The notes: generated from the sequence alone by a model not told the origin. A DNA stretch of 64,000 nt from Sphingosinicella xenopeptidilytica (GCF_042676985.1 NZ_JBHTIK010000008.1:241668-305667); one strand, 5' to 3'; positions 8,519 to 17,887 are shown, numbered from the stretch's first letter. A program made the numbers and translations.

Positions 8519-9622
8519 TCATGAAACGAGATTCTTTTTGATGAATTGTTCGTCCAGAACGAGCCCATGCCCCGGTGCTTCCGTCAGCACCAGCTGACCG
8601 TCTTTCAGCGCTGGCCGTTCAAGGAAGAGATCCTCCGTCCAGGGCATGCCTTCCACGATCTGCCCATTGGGAATGCCGGCGATACAATGGGCATAAACCT
8701 CCGGGATGATGTGGCTGGCGATCTGGATTCCAAAGGCTTCCGCCAGTGCGGCAACCTTGCGGAACTGCGTGATTCCGCCAACCCTCAGCAGGTCGACCAT
8801 CAGGATATCGACAGCGCGCGCTTTGAGGAGCCGAAGCAGGCTGGGCGCGTCATAGTGATACTCGCCCGAGCAGATCGGCGTCGACAGCGCTGCCGCGATC
8901 TCCGCCTGACCGTCGATGTCGTGCATCAACGTCGGGTCCTCGATCCAGTGGAGATCGAGATCCTCGAGGGCGCGGCCCATGCTGATCGCGCGGCTTGGCG
9001 ACCAGGTCTGATTGATATCGTACATGAGGGCGATATCGGGCCCTATGGCATCGCGCACGGCGCGAACCCGGCGAACGACATCGGCCACGGGGCCGAACCG
9101 GTCGTTGCCCGGCCTCATCTTCATGGCCTTGTAGCCTGCCTTCACCGATGCTTCCGCCGCGCGTTGCAGTGCGTCGAGATCTTCGGCCAGCAGGCTGCCG
9201 CTATCGTAGACGGGCGCAGCGTTCGAGGCTCCGCCCAGCAGCCGCCAGATCGGCTGGCCATAGTCTTTGCCAATGATGTCCCAGACCGCGATGTCGAGGG
9301 CTGCGCCGGCGATGTTGAGAAGCCCGCCGGGGCCGATCCAGTTCGCCGGATAGTACATCCGGGCGACGATCTGTTCGGGCTGGCGCGGATCGAGTCCGAT
9401 CAGGAGCTGGCCGAGTTCTTCCGTGATCTTGCAGAGCGATCCATGAAATTCCGGGTTGAGCGTCAGCGTGTGGCCCACGCCTTCGATCCCGGCGTCGGTG
9501 CCGACGCGCACCACCACGGCAGCCAGCGGCACGCTCAGCGCTGCCCGCAAGCTGTCTGGCAAGGACGCAGGCATCGGGCGGGGTACCGCCACGGCCCTGA
9601 CATCGACACTTGTAATCTTCAA
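8519..9622 (-). CDS. Mandelate racemase/muconate lactonizing enzyme-type enolase superfamily protein
   Basis: A 367-aa enolase-superfamily enzyme. With a TTG start (GGGGAG about ten bases upstream, giving the family-typical beginning KITSVDVRAVAVPRP) the residues are: Lys168-x-Arg170 (AMKMR) in place of the usual K-x-K, metal ligands Asp202 (YDINQTW), Glu228 (IEDP) and Glu254 (SGEY), and the Asp277/His304 pair (MVDLLRVGG and ASHIIPE) that defines the mandelate racemase subgroup. It should abstract an alpha-proton from a carboxylate and racemise or dehydrate it. A longer frame opens at 9733 but would add a proline- and arginine-rich tail with no family similarity. First gene of the six-gene minus-strand operon. 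Confidence 0.88.
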   Translation of the reverse strand: MKITSVDVRAVAVPRPMPASLPDSLRAALSVPLAAVVVRVGTDAGIEGVGHTLTLNPEFHGSLCKITEELGQLLIGLDPRQPEQIVARMYYPANWIGPGGLLNIAGAALDIAVWDIIGKDYGQPIWRLLGGASNAAPVYDSGSLLAEDLDALQRAAEASVKAGYKAMKMRPGNDRFGPVADVVRRVRAVRDAIGPDIALMYDINQTWSPSRAISMGRALEDLDLHWIEDPTLMHDIDGQAEIAAALSTPICSGEYHYDAPSLLRLLKARAVDILMVDLLRVGGITQFRKVAALAEAFGIQIASHIIPEVYAHCIAGIPNGQIVEGMPWTEDLFLERPALKDGQLVLTEAPGHGLVLDEQFIKKNLVS

Positions 9623-10162
9623 TGGACAAAACTCCCCAATACGAACCGCACCAGACAGATGAAGCAGCACATCGACAGTCCGCCAGAAACCCCGCCGGGC
9701 CTTCCGCAGAAATCCTCGCCAATGGAATGTCATGAATCGTTGCGCTGAGGTCTGGTGGCCTCATGGCCGCCGCGAAGAGGAAGTCCTTCGCCTTCGGCCG
9801 GGTGCAACTGCTCAGTGCACGACAGACTGCCGCGCCAACGCCTCCCCATTCTCCATAGGCCGCCTTGTGGTGGCCGAGCTTATGGGGTGCAGCCTATACT
9901 TGCGATCGAATGCATGTCAATAGAACTATCTATATGGCAAATTATGATATCGATAGAGGCTGGAATCGTCTTCCGGAGGCACAGTCGCTCTGCGTTTTCG
10001 GCGGCCTTGGTGTGGCGGGCACATATCCCGGCTCCGCGGACGGCATTATCCGGCGCGTGAGACCGTTTATGGTGATTTGACGGGGGCGTCATTCGGAATG
10101 TCAATCGGGTTGGCGGCGTATATCCCGCTACTCAGCGCTGCGCCCCGTTCAGATATGTCGGT

Positions 10163-10178
10163 TCAATAAATCTATTGA
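10163..10178. promoter_or_regulatory. Perfect 6-bp inverted repeat, candidate operator
   Basis: TCAATA and TATTGA are exact reverse complements separated by four bases, about 20 bp upstream of a good sigma-70-like promoter. A related, imperfect copy is at 9917-9932. Binding protein unknown. Confidence 0.45.
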
Positions 10179-10196
10179 TACATATGTCTTTCCGCG

Positions 10197-10225
10197 TTGA
10201 CAGGGGTCGATCCTCCCCATATTTT
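10197..10225 (+). promoter_or_regulatory. Candidate sigma-70 promoter of the NTF2-like gene
   Basis: A consensus -35 TTGACA (10197-10202) is followed after exactly 17 bp by TATTTT (10220-10225). The GTG start of the NTF2-like gene lies about 60 bp downstream. Confidence 0.5.
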
Positions 10226-10286
10226 CCGTGACTTCAGGCAGTCAAAAATCTGCCTTGTTCAATATCATCATTGGGGAGACGGTGCT

Positions 10287-10691
10287 GTGAACGCAAAATG
10301 GCTCGATCATTATCTGGGCGGCTGGTCTCGGCATTGTGACGGCCAGGATGCGTCTGCCTCTGCCATGGTCGAGGGCGCGAGTCCCGGTATCGTGTATGGC
10401 GACATCAATCTGGCCGACGCCTTCGAAGGGCATGAGGGCGTCCGCCAGATGTGCGCCCTGGCATCGGGCCTGCTCCCCGGGGCGTTGATGGTGGTCAAGG
10501 AGCGGATCGTCGCCGATGATGCCTGGGTCGTCCGTTGGGAGCTTCAGGGCCGTGCCGCGGAGCAGGATCGCACCTATGCGATCCATGGAACCTCCTGGGG
10601 AAGCCTGGATGCCGACGGGAAGGTTCTGTCGCAAACCGACTATTGGAACCCCGGACACTATGAAGTGCAGGTCGGCAAGCCGCTCTTTTGA
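10287..10691 (+). CDS. SnoaL/NTF2-like domain protein
   Basis: A 134-aa protein resembling the SnoaL-like/NTF2-like alpha+beta cone fold. An N-terminal helix (AKWLDHYLGGWSRHC) is followed by a G-H-E-G-V-R-Q turn and the curved-sheet strands WVVRWELQGR and GTSWGSLDADGKVLSQTDYWN. Members are cofactor-free isomerases, cyclases, hydratases or binding proteins in degradation and polyketide pathways. The GTG start was selected because GGGGAG sits eight bases upstream; a longer in-frame ATG start at 10197 overlaps the putative promoter. Transcribed divergently from the enolase-superfamily operon. Confidence 0.7.
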   Translation: MNAKWLDHYLGGWSRHCDGQDASASAMVEGASPGIVYGDINLADAFEGHEGVRQMCALASGLLPGALMVVKERIVADDAWVVRWELQGRAAEQDRTYAIHGTSWGSLDADGKVLSQTDYWNPGHYEVQVGKPLF

Positions 10692-11067
10692 ATGCAAAGG
10701 GTTCGCACATCTAAGAGGCCGTTTCTGCCCTGATACTCTGGCGACTTCGGTGCTGCGCACCGTGACGGATTATTCCACACGAATACACAACTCGAGTCCG
10801 ATCTATCCGAGGTTCGGATGGTTGAGCGGGGCTGAAGGTCACGGCCGAGAAGTACTACTTCGTGTCGGAAGCTGCGGTTTGCTACCTTTGACGCCGGCGA
10901 CCTGATCAATGATCCCGCTGATGTCGTGATCAAGACAACCGTGATCAAGACAACGACGTCTGGCATCACCCCCGGACAGGCCAGGACTCCGCTAATTTAA
11001 GCTGCGAGTTGTGCCGTATCTTCTGACGATGGATACTGCCTGGATTGATTTTGAAGGGGAGAGGAAG
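10692..11067. other. Spacer with a possible decayed coding remnant
   Basis: No intact gene. Plus-strand frames give protein-like runs, for example KVTAEKYYFVSEAAVCY near 10834-10887 and then, in another frame, FATFDAGDLINDPADVV near 10880-10930, as if one coding sequence had been frameshifted. I cannot assign a family. It also contains the 15-bp tandem repeat listed separately. Confidence 0.35.
10925..10954. repeat. Perfect 2 x 15-bp tandem repeat
   Basis: The unit CGTGATCAAGACAAC occurs twice without a gap. It keeps a reading frame (VIKTT VIKTT), so it may be a small in-frame duplication inside the decayed coding remnant. Not obviously regulatory. Confidence 0.8.
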
Positions 11068-12513
11068 ATGACGGCTTTGAAAGCGCTCTCGACGAGTGAC
11101 CTGTCAGCCGAAGCGAGGGCCGCGCTCGACGGGCGCTTTGGAGAGCGCGTTAGCTATTCTGAGGCGATCCGGTTGCAGCACGGCCAGAGCGAGGCTCACT
11201 ATGCCGCGCGACTGCCGGACGCCGTGGTGTTCGTGGAGAGCAGCGAAGATGTAATTTTCGTTACCCGGCTCTGCACAGAACATGATGTCAAGCTCACTGC
11301 ATACGGAGCGGGCACCTCGATGGAGGGCAATGCGATACCGCTTAGCGGCGGTATATCGCTCGACATGAGCCGAATGAATCGTATCCTTCGCGTCAACGCA
11401 GAAGATTGCGACGTCGTTGTCGAGCCTGGCGTGACCAGAATCGCACTCAACAATCACCTGCGCGATCAGGGACTCTTCTTTCCTGTTGACCCCGGTGCTG
11501 ACGCAACGATCGGTGGTATGGCTTCAACCCGTGCTTCGGGAACCAATGCCGTCCGATACGGTACGATGCGCGAGGCAGTGCTCGGCCTGCGCGTCGTCAT
11601 GGCCGATGGTCAGGAAATCCGCACAGCGCGCCGCGCGCGCAAATCCGCCGCCGGCTATGATCTAACCCGCTTGTTTGTCGGTTCAGAGGGCACGCTCGGC
11701 ATCATAACCGAGTTGACCTTGCGCCTTCACCCGATCCCTGAGGTGATCTCGTCGGCAGTCTGTAGCTTCGAGACGCTCGAAGGCGCAGCGGCGACCGTGA
11801 TCCAGTCTATCCAATGCGGGGTGCCGCTTGCTCGCGCTGAAATACTCGACGACGTTACGATGGGGGCGGTCAATCGTTGGGCGAAGCTTGACTATCCTGA
11901 GAAGACAACCCTGTTCTTTGAGTTCCACGGGTCGCCATCGGCAGTTGCAGAGCAGGTCGAGACTGTGAAGAAACTCGCCACTGGAAACGGCGGTGGCGGT
12001 TTTCAGTGGTCCAATCTTCCCGAGGAGCGGGCCCGACTGTGGAAGGCGCGGCACGAAGCTTATTATGCGGCGGTCAATCTGCGTTCTGGCGCGGTCGGCT
12101 GGTCGACCGACGTTTGCGTGCCGATCAGCCGACTTCCCGAGTGCATCGCGGAAACAAAGCGCGATCTGGAAGCAGCATCCATTCCGGCGGCGATCCTGGG
12201 ACATGTCGGCGATGGAAATTTCCACGTAATTTTTTCGCTCGATCCTTCCGCACCCCAAGAAATGGAAGAGGCGGCCGCGATTAACGCCCGCCTGATTGGT
12301 AGGGCGTTGTCGATGGACGGAACCTGCACCGGCGAGCACGGTATCGGCCTAGGCAAACAAAAAGCTCTTGTGGACGAACTGGGCGATAGCGTCGATATCA
12401 TGCGCCGCATAAAGCACGCTCTCGACCCGCGAGGGATTCTGAATCCCGGCAAAATCTTCTTCGGTGAGAAAGGTGGCGCCAATGGCCAGTATCCGGGCGA
12501 TCGACGGCCTTGA
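11068..12513 (+). CDS. FAD-linked oxidase, D-lactate/glycolate dehydrogenase-like
   Basis: A 481-aa FAD-binding oxidase of the GlcD/Dld (VAO/PCMH) type. The N-terminal FAD-binding-4 domain shows TAYGAGTSMEGNAIP, VEPGV and the PGADATIGGMASTRASGTN loop; the C-terminal FAD-oxidase domain ends with the signature DGTCTGEHGIGLGK. Relatives oxidise D-2-hydroxy acids (D-lactate, glycolate, D-2-hydroxyglutarate) to 2-oxo acids, passing electrons to quinone or cytochrome. The ATG at 11068 has GGGGAGAGGAAG just upstream. It stands apart from the neighbouring operons but chemically complements the 2-oxoacid reductase in the cluster. Confidence 0.87.
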   Translation: MTALKALSTSDLSAEARAALDGRFGERVSYSEAIRLQHGQSEAHYAARLPDAVVFVESSEDVIFVTRLCTEHDVKLTAYGAGTSMEGNAIPLSGGISLDMSRMNRILRVNAEDCDVVVEPGVTRIALNNHLRDQGLFFPVDPGADATIGGMASTRASGTNAVRYGTMREAVLGLRVVMADGQEIRTARRARKSAAGYDLTRLFVGSEGTLGIITELTLRLHPIPEVISSAVCSFETLEGAAATVIQSIQCGVPLARAEILDDVTMGAVNRWAKLDYPEKTTLFFEFHGSPSAVAEQVETVKKLATGNGGGGFQWSNLPEERARLWKARHEAYYAAVNLRSGAVGWSTDVCVPISRLPECIAETKRDLEAASIPAAILGHVGDGNFHVIFSLDPSAPQEMEEAAAINARLIGRALSMDGTCTGEHGIGLGKQKALVDELGDSVDIMRRIKHALDPRGILNPGKIFFGEKGGANGQYPGDRRP

Positions 12514-12844
12514 GGTTATCCATAGCCAGCTGCGCGTTCTCAGCTCTGTATCGAACAATGCAGTCGTGCCTTGGAGGTGGTTCTGGGCGGGTAAACGGCG
12601 CCTAGATCTTGAGATGGGTTCCGCAGACATAGCCGTCATTCCCTGCTTCGGTTTAGCCCGCCATAAGCTGCCCCACCTTCAGGCACTTGCCGGGGAGGAC
12701 AACGACGGATTAGAGGCATATCTGCTTATGGGCAAAGTCCTGAAAACCAGACCTCGGATGGCCAATCGTTTCATTATGCTCCGTCAGCCCGTACGAGTCT
12801 CTAGGCCGACGCAACTAGGGCAGATAGAAATGACTGCTCTGTGA
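12482..12844 (+). CDS. Unrecognised small ORF overlapping the FAD oxidase end
   Basis: An open frame of about 120 codons beginning at an ATG inside the last 32 bases of the FAD oxidase gene. It has no clear ribosome binding site and the translation matches no family I recognise. It is the only substantial frame in this gap. It may be a real hypothetical gene, or a decayed or chance frame. Confidence 0.25.
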   Translation: MASIRAIDGLEVIHSQLRVLSSVSNNAVVPWRWFWAGKRRLDLEMGSADIAVIPCFGLARHKLPHLQALAGEDNDGLEAYLLMGKVLKTRPRMANRFIMLRQPVRVSRPTQLGQIEMTAL

Positions 12845-12951
12845 ACTCTGAGAAGTGATCGGAAGCCAAAATTGCTTATTGCAACAGCTTGCCACCTTCA
12901 CGAGGTTGCGCTTGAAAGATTTCGAGAGCCGATACCACGAAGGCCCATCTG

Positions 12952-14565
12952 TCAGAGACTTCTCAACAAGAAGCGTTGAACTTTTCCACTTGGTGTCTTC
13001 GGCAATTCGCTCACGAACTCGATTTCGCGAGGATAGGCATGGGCCGAAAGCCGCTTACGAACATGCTGCTTCAAACTTTCAGCCAAAGCTGGAGCGGGTT
13101 CTATTTCCGGCTTGAGGACGACAAAAGCCTTTACAATCTCGGTGCGCTCTGGGTCTGGTTTTCCGATTACAGCCGCTTCAAGGATTGCCGCATGCTCCGC
13201 CAAGACGCTTTCGACGTCGAACGGGCCGATGCGATAGCCAGAAGACGTAATTACGTCATCCGTACGCCCGACGAAGGTCAGGCTTCCGTCTGAACACCAC
13301 TCGGCAGCGTCCCCTGTACGATAATAGCGGTCGGGACTTGGCGGTGCCTCTCTATAGCCTTGAAACCAGAAAAGAGGCGACTGCGAACGGTCGATCGCCA
13401 TCTCGCCTGGAACTCCTATTCCCACTTCGCTCCCTGCATCGTCCAATACTGCGACACGATAGCCTGGGGACGGAAATCCAGCCGAACCAGCGCGAGCGAA
13501 GCGATCGAAAGCATTGTGATTTGCTACAACCATGCCGAGCTCAGTCTGACCGTAATGATCGTGAATGGCGACCCCAAGATGCTCCTGGAACCAGCGATTT
13601 ATCTCTGGAGGCAATGGCTCGCCCGCGCTCGAGATCATCCTGAGTTGATCTTTAATTGGCATTACCGCTTCAGCGCCCGCCACCATAAGAAGCCTGAATG
13701 CTGTTGGCGAGCCTGCAAGATTAGTGATACCTCTCCGGCGGATGACCCGGATTGTTTTTTCCGCGTCAAACGCGCCGCTGTAAAACGTCGTGGAATGGCC
13801 GAGCAGCAAAGGGCCAATCAATGCGTAGTACAAGCCATATGCCCAGCCTGGATCCGCTAAATTCCAGAACCTGTCCTCCGGCATAAGCTCAATGCCCTCA
13901 CGCATATAGCCGGCAAATGCAACCAGGGCGCGTAGCGGGACATCGAGCGACTTGGGCTTTCCGGTGGTGCCCGACGTGAACATGCGCAAGAATGGGGATT
14001 CTGGCATTAAGCCCACGGGTTCGAGGCGAGGCGAAGCTGCATTCAGCTCCGTCCAGAAGTCAAAATCTCCATCTCGCGCACCGGATTTCGAAACTGTGAT
14101 GACCGTCGGGAGATGGTCAAGGCCGTCTAGTTTGTTCCGGTTGCCCTCGTCCACCAGCAGCAGTCTCGCCTGCGCATGTCGAAGACGATGATCGATGGCG
14201 GTGTCGCCGAAAGCCGTGAACAAAGGCAGGAACACAGCGCCCAGGCGCCATGTCGCAACGGCAGCGATCATCAGTTCACAACCACGCGGAACCAGCGCGG
14301 CTATGCAATCACCGGGCGCTATATTCTGCCGGGCAAGAAAGTCGGCAAACCTTGCCGATTTGGTCCACAACTCACCGAAAGTGAGGGCGGTCGACTGATC
14401 ATCGCTTTCGTAAAACAGCGCCGGCGCATCCGGCCTTACCGTCGCATGCCGGTCGCAACATTCGAAAGCGGCGTTGATGCCGGGACGCAAACCATTCGAC
14501 AGAACATCCGCTGCGATTGCGAGATCAAACGCCTCATAAGCTGCTTTGTAACTCATACGACTCAT
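12952..14565 (-). CDS. AMP-binding acyl-CoA synthetase (acetyl-CoA synthetase-like)
   Basis: A 537-aa adenylate-forming enzyme of the medium-chain/acetyl-CoA synthetase type. Motifs are the P-loop FTSGTTGKPKS, the adenine-contact YGQTE, the hinge region YRTGDAAEWCSDGSLTFVGR followed by DDVITSSGYRIGP, and the catalytic lysine in PKTPSGKVQR near the C-terminus. It activates a carboxylic acid to its CoA thioester with ATP in the cytoplasm. Last gene of the five-gene minus-strand operon, 63 bp after the crotonase. The cluster has a second, different acyl-CoA synthetase, so two acids or two stages may be activated. Confidence 0.9.
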   Translation of the reverse strand: MSRMSYKAAYEAFDLAIAADVLSNGLRPGINAAFECCDRHATVRPDAPALFYESDDQSTALTFGELWTKSARFADFLARQNIAPGDCIAALVPRGCELMIAAVATWRLGAVFLPLFTAFGDTAIDHRLRHAQARLLLVDEGNRNKLDGLDHLPTVITVSKSGARDGDFDFWTELNAASPRLEPVGLMPESPFLRMFTSGTTGKPKSLDVPLRALVAFAGYMREGIELMPEDRFWNLADPGWAYGLYYALIGPLLLGHSTTFYSGAFDAEKTIRVIRRRGITNLAGSPTAFRLLMVAGAEAVMPIKDQLRMISSAGEPLPPEINRWFQEHLGVAIHDHYGQTELGMVVANHNAFDRFARAGSAGFPSPGYRVAVLDDAGSEVGIGVPGEMAIDRSQSPLFWFQGYREAPPSPDRYYRTGDAAEWCSDGSLTFVGRTDDVITSSGYRIGPFDVESVLAEHAAILEAAVIGKPDPERTEIVKAFVVLKPEIEPAPALAESLKQHVRKRLSAHAYPREIEFVSELPKTPSGKVQRFLLRSL

Positions 14566-14628
14566 CTTATGGCTCCACCTCTGGGGCGCGGAAGCGGAAC
14601 CAGCCGTCCCATGTGATGTCGGTCTCGC

Positions 14629-15441
14629 TCACAGATTCTGGAAGACGGGTTGGCGACCTTCGGCAAATGCCTCGATGGCCTCTTTGTGCGTCGCGCTGCG
14701 AAGCGTCACTGTCTCATAAGCCATGGACGCGTCGAGAATCGAGTGCGCGAGCTGACGCAGCCCGATATTGACACTCACTTTGGTCCACCTGATTGCGTCA
14801 CGAGGCCCATCGGCGAGACGCTGCGCCATTTTTCGAACCGCATCGTCGAGTTCGGCCGCTGGCAGTACGTGATTGACCAGCCCCATCCGCGCAGCCTCCG
14901 GCGCCGTGATCTGATCTCCGGTCATAAGGTATTCCTTGGCACGGGAATATCCGATGAGTTGCGGCCAGATGATCGCACCACCATCGCCGGCTACAACGCC
15001 GACACTGACATGCGGATCGGCTATCACAGCATGGTCGGCCATGTAGGTGATGTCGGAAAAAAGCGCGATCGTGGCGCCCAACCCTATCGCGTGGCCATTC
15101 ACCTTCGCAATGACGGGCTTTTCGAGGTCGAGTAGCCCGTAGACAATTCGCTTCGCGTCGACACTGCTAAGATAATGGCCCGGCGCTCCATAATCCTCGG
15201 CATGACGCTGCATGGCCTTGAGATCGCCGCCTGCGCAGAAGGCTTTCCCTGCCCCTGTCAGTACTACGACGGCTGCATTGTCGTCCAGCGCGACATCGTA
15301 GAAAATGTCGGCAAGCTCGCGATGCAACTCATGATGTATGGCATTATATTGTTGCGGCCTATCAAGAGTAATGTTCAAAATATCCCCGTCTCTCTTGACG
15401 GAAATATATTCGTACCTGTCGTAGTTTACGTTCATACCCAA
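14629..15441 (-). CDS. Crotonase (enoyl-CoA hydratase/isomerase) family protein lacking both hydratase glutamates
   Basis: A 270-aa crotonase-superfamily protein. The oxyanion-hole segments KAFCAGGDL and GLGATIAL and the LTGDQITAPEAARMGLVNHVL-like region (here MTGDQITAPEAA) are clear. The two glutamates of classic enoyl-CoA hydratase are replaced: the G-G-G-C-E position reads GLGAT and the Q-P-E position reads DPH. It therefore probably performs another crotonase reaction (isomerase, hydrolase, ring cleavage or decarboxylation) on an acyl-CoA. It starts 24 bp downstream of the TonB receptor and precedes an acyl-CoA synthetase. A start two codons later (MNVNY) is equally possible. Confidence 0.85.
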   Translation of the reverse strand: MGMNVNYDRYEYISVKRDGDILNITLDRPQQYNAIHHELHRELADIFYDVALDDNAAVVVLTGAGKAFCAGGDLKAMQRHAEDYGAPGHYLSSVDAKRIVYGLLDLEKPVIAKVNGHAIGLGATIALFSDITYMADHAVIADPHVSVGVVAGDGGAIIWPQLIGYSRAKEYLMTGDQITAPEAARMGLVNHVLPAAELDDAVRKMAQRLADGPRDAIRWTKVSVNIGLRQLAHSILDASMAYETVTLRSATHKEAIEAFAEGRQPVFQNL

Positions 15442-15465
15442 ACCCTTCTATATGAAATATTTAGT

Positions 15466-17769
15466 TTAGAACTTATACCCTATTGTCACGCCATAGGTCG
15501 CAGGCATGCCGGTCAGACGCGCGACGGTGTCGATGACGTGGGTTACACTCTGCAAGTAGAATTTATTCGTCACATTGTGCCCCCATATCTGAGCGCGCCA
15601 ACGGCCCTTCGTGATACCGGCGCGCAGATCGAGCAGCCCATAGGCGGGGAGACGGAAATCGGGACTGCCTCCGAACGAGGCTACGCTGTCGGATCGATGT
15701 GCATAGGACGCGCCGACATAGGCTTCACTGTCGGCAGTGAGCGGAAACATATATTCGCCATCAATCGAATATTGCCATTTCGGTGAGTTGGGAAACTCTT
15801 CCCCGCCAAGGTTAACGGAGTTTGCAAAGGGATCATTGGCCAAGAAGTCACCGCGCACCCTGGTTCGAAGATATATTCCGTTGGCCGTGATGGTTATGCC
15901 ATCGACAGGCTTGAATACGCCGTCGATCTCCACACCAAGCACATCGGACTTGGGGATGCTTATCAATGCCGGGACCTGGCCGAATGCGCCATCGATATAA
16001 CCGATCAGCTGTTTGCCGCGGTAATCGTAATAAAAGGCTGATCCCGAAAGCTGGACCTTCCTGTCGAGCAGTGACTGTTTGATGCCGACCTCATAGGCTA
16101 GGACCGATTCCTGCTCCACGGGATTGAACTGGTCCGGCACGAAGGCAGGTACGGTCGGGAAACTGCCGGCCTTATAGCCCTTGGTCACGTTCGCGTAGAA
16201 TAGCTGGTTCGATCCCGGCTTGTAGGTCACGCCGAGACGCCAGGAGAGATTATCTTCGCGGAGCGACTTGTTGACCACGGGTACAGCCGTGAAGGTTGTC
16301 GGATCGATGGTGACGCAGCTCCCTTCGGAAATGGGGGCAGCAGCTATCAGCGAGAAGGCCGCGGCCAGGAGGCCGTCACCGGTATCGTACAAGCATCCGC
16401 TAAAGTTATTGGTCGACGTCGTATAACGTACAGACGCCTGCACGCCGAGCCGGTCGGTCAATGCGACATCAACACTTCCGAAGCCCGCATAGGTCCGCAC
16501 TTTCTGGCGGTTGCTGTTGATGAATTCCACGAACCGCAGAGGGCCGATACCCGAACTCGTCCCGACATAGTGGCCGGTTTGATTGTCGCTAGAACTGTCG
16601 TCCTGAAAATTGCCTCCCACCATCCAGCGGATGCCGCCATCGAGAGTCTTTCCCGATAGCCGCAGTTCCTGGGAGAAGGAACGAATCTTTGCGCGGATCG
16701 TCAGCAAGAAATCGTTGACGTTCACTCCGTCTGGATCAATCGGCGCGTTCTGCCGTAAATCCGAATAGGCGGTGATAGAAGTGAGGGTGACGAGGTCCGA
16801 AATATCCAGATCCCCCCGCACAGAGCCTTGAAAGAAGCGGTCATCCCGTTGCAGGTTCGTACCGGGATCCCAATCGGCCATTCGAGCGTTGCGTGGCGCT
16901 GGCGCATAAGCGGTCAGGGCCGGAACGAGGTCCTGGTAACCGTTGGCGACCGCAGGCGCGAAGCGGACGAACTGCGCCGCCTGGCTATCGCTCTTGTCGC
17001 GCCATCCATTGATATTGAATTCGAGGCGAAGCGTGTCGGTCGGCTCCGCATCGATCAGAAAGCGACCAGCGAGGAAATTGCGCGATCCAAGACCATCATC
17101 CCGTGTGGCGCTGCGCTGCCATGCGCCACGCTGCTCCGTGCGAACCGCGAGTCTTGCGTTGATTCCGGACGATATGGGGCCGCTTACAAATGCCTGACCA
17201 TCCAGCTGGTTGAAGCGCCCATAGCTGCCCTCGATCCCCACCTCGAACGATGATGTCGGTTTGGCAGCGATGAAGTTGATAGCTCCCCCCGTGGAGTTTT
17301 GTCCAAAGAGCGTACCTTGCGGTCCTTTCAAAATCTCGACGCGCTCAAGGTCTAGAGCGGCGCCGGGGGTCATCGACGAATAAGGAAGGGGCACCTGATC
17401 GACATAGACGCTCACGGCGGGCGCGACCGCAACGGAGATGTCCTTGAACCCGATGCCCCGGATGGTGAATACGGGAGAGCCATAGTCGCTAGGCTGGAAT
17501 GTGAGACCCGGCGCAATCTTGGCGAGGTCAGCAACGTTGGACACGCCCCGCTTGTCGAGCTGCTCACCCGAAGCGGCCGTGATGGACATCGGCACATCGG
17601 AAAGCCGTTCTGCCCTTTTTTGTGCGGTGACGATGATCTCGTCGGTTTCCGCAGAAGCAGGGAATGCTGCACCGCGCTCGGACACGGGCTCGGCAGCCTG
17701 TGCCGCGCCCGCCGCGAATACACTCGTGGACGAAATTAGAACTGTCGACATCCCTTTTGCAATTTTCAT
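15466..17769 (-). CDS. TonB-dependent outer-membrane receptor
   Basis: A 767-aa TonB-dependent receptor. The start at MKIAKGMS was chosen since GGGGAGAG lies just upstream and a signal peptide (ending GAAQAAE) follows; the longer frame adds an unrelated arginine-rich tail. The plug begins with DEIIVTAQKRAERLSDVP and contains LKGPQGTLFGQNSTGG; the barrel ends in the aromatic GVTIGYKF. Probable outer-membrane uptake of the substrate handled by the flanking CoA-ligase and crotonase genes. It is 118 bp downstream of the acyl-CoA synthetase. Confidence 0.93.
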   Translation of the reverse strand: MKIAKGMSTVLISSTSVFAAGAAQAAEPVSERGAAFPASAETDEIIVTAQKRAERLSDVPMSITAASGEQLDKRGVSNVADLAKIAPGLTFQPSDYGSPVFTIRGIGFKDISVAVAPAVSVYVDQVPLPYSSMTPGAALDLERVEILKGPQGTLFGQNSTGGAINFIAAKPTSSFEVGIEGSYGRFNQLDGQAFVSGPISSGINARLAVRTEQRGAWQRSATRDDGLGSRNFLAGRFLIDAEPTDTLRLEFNINGWRDKSDSQAAQFVRFAPAVANGYQDLVPALTAYAPAPRNARMADWDPGTNLQRDDRFFQGSVRGDLDISDLVTLTSITAYSDLRQNAPIDPDGVNVNDFLLTIRAKIRSFSQELRLSGKTLDGGIRWMVGGNFQDDSSSDNQTGHYVGTSSGIGPLRFVEFINSNRQKVRTYAGFGSVDVALTDRLGVQASVRYTTSTNNFSGCLYDTGDGLLAAAFSLIAAAPISEGSCVTIDPTTFTAVPVVNKSLREDNLSWRLGVTYKPGSNQLFYANVTKGYKAGSFPTVPAFVPDQFNPVEQESVLAYEVGIKQSLLDRKVQLSGSAFYYDYRGKQLIGYIDGAFGQVPALISIPKSDVLGVEIDGVFKPVDGITITANGIYLRTRVRGDFLANDPFANSVNLGGEEFPNSPKWQYSIDGEYMFPLTADSEAYVGASYAHRSDSVASFGGSPDFRLPAYGLLDLRAGITKGRWRAQIWGHNVTNKFYLQSVTHVIDTVARLTGMPATYGVTIGYKF

Positions 17770-17887
17770 AAGATTCTCTCCCCAACTCCGTCCCCATGGT
17801 TGTTCGGGACGTCTTGTTTGTGCTGTTATGCTTATTGCGGCGCATTGCGGCGCGCGCCGCCGGGCCGCTCGATTCCGGCCGGTGCCG

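Larger units (their letters stand above)
9623..10286. other. Divergent control region with inverted-repeat sites
   Basis: No gene is visible between the enolase-superfamily gene and the NTF2-like gene. The right half is distinctly AT-richer than its surroundings. A perfect inverted repeat TCAATA-AATC-TATTGA lies at 10163-10178 and an imperfect relative TCAATA-GAAC-TATCTA at 9917-9932. The arrangement suggests one regulator controlling both directions. Confidence 0.5.

Noticed and set aside
8546..9748. A 400-codon plus-strand frame opposite the enolase-superfamily gene
   Set aside because: Opposite an enzyme with all catalytic residues in place; no family features.
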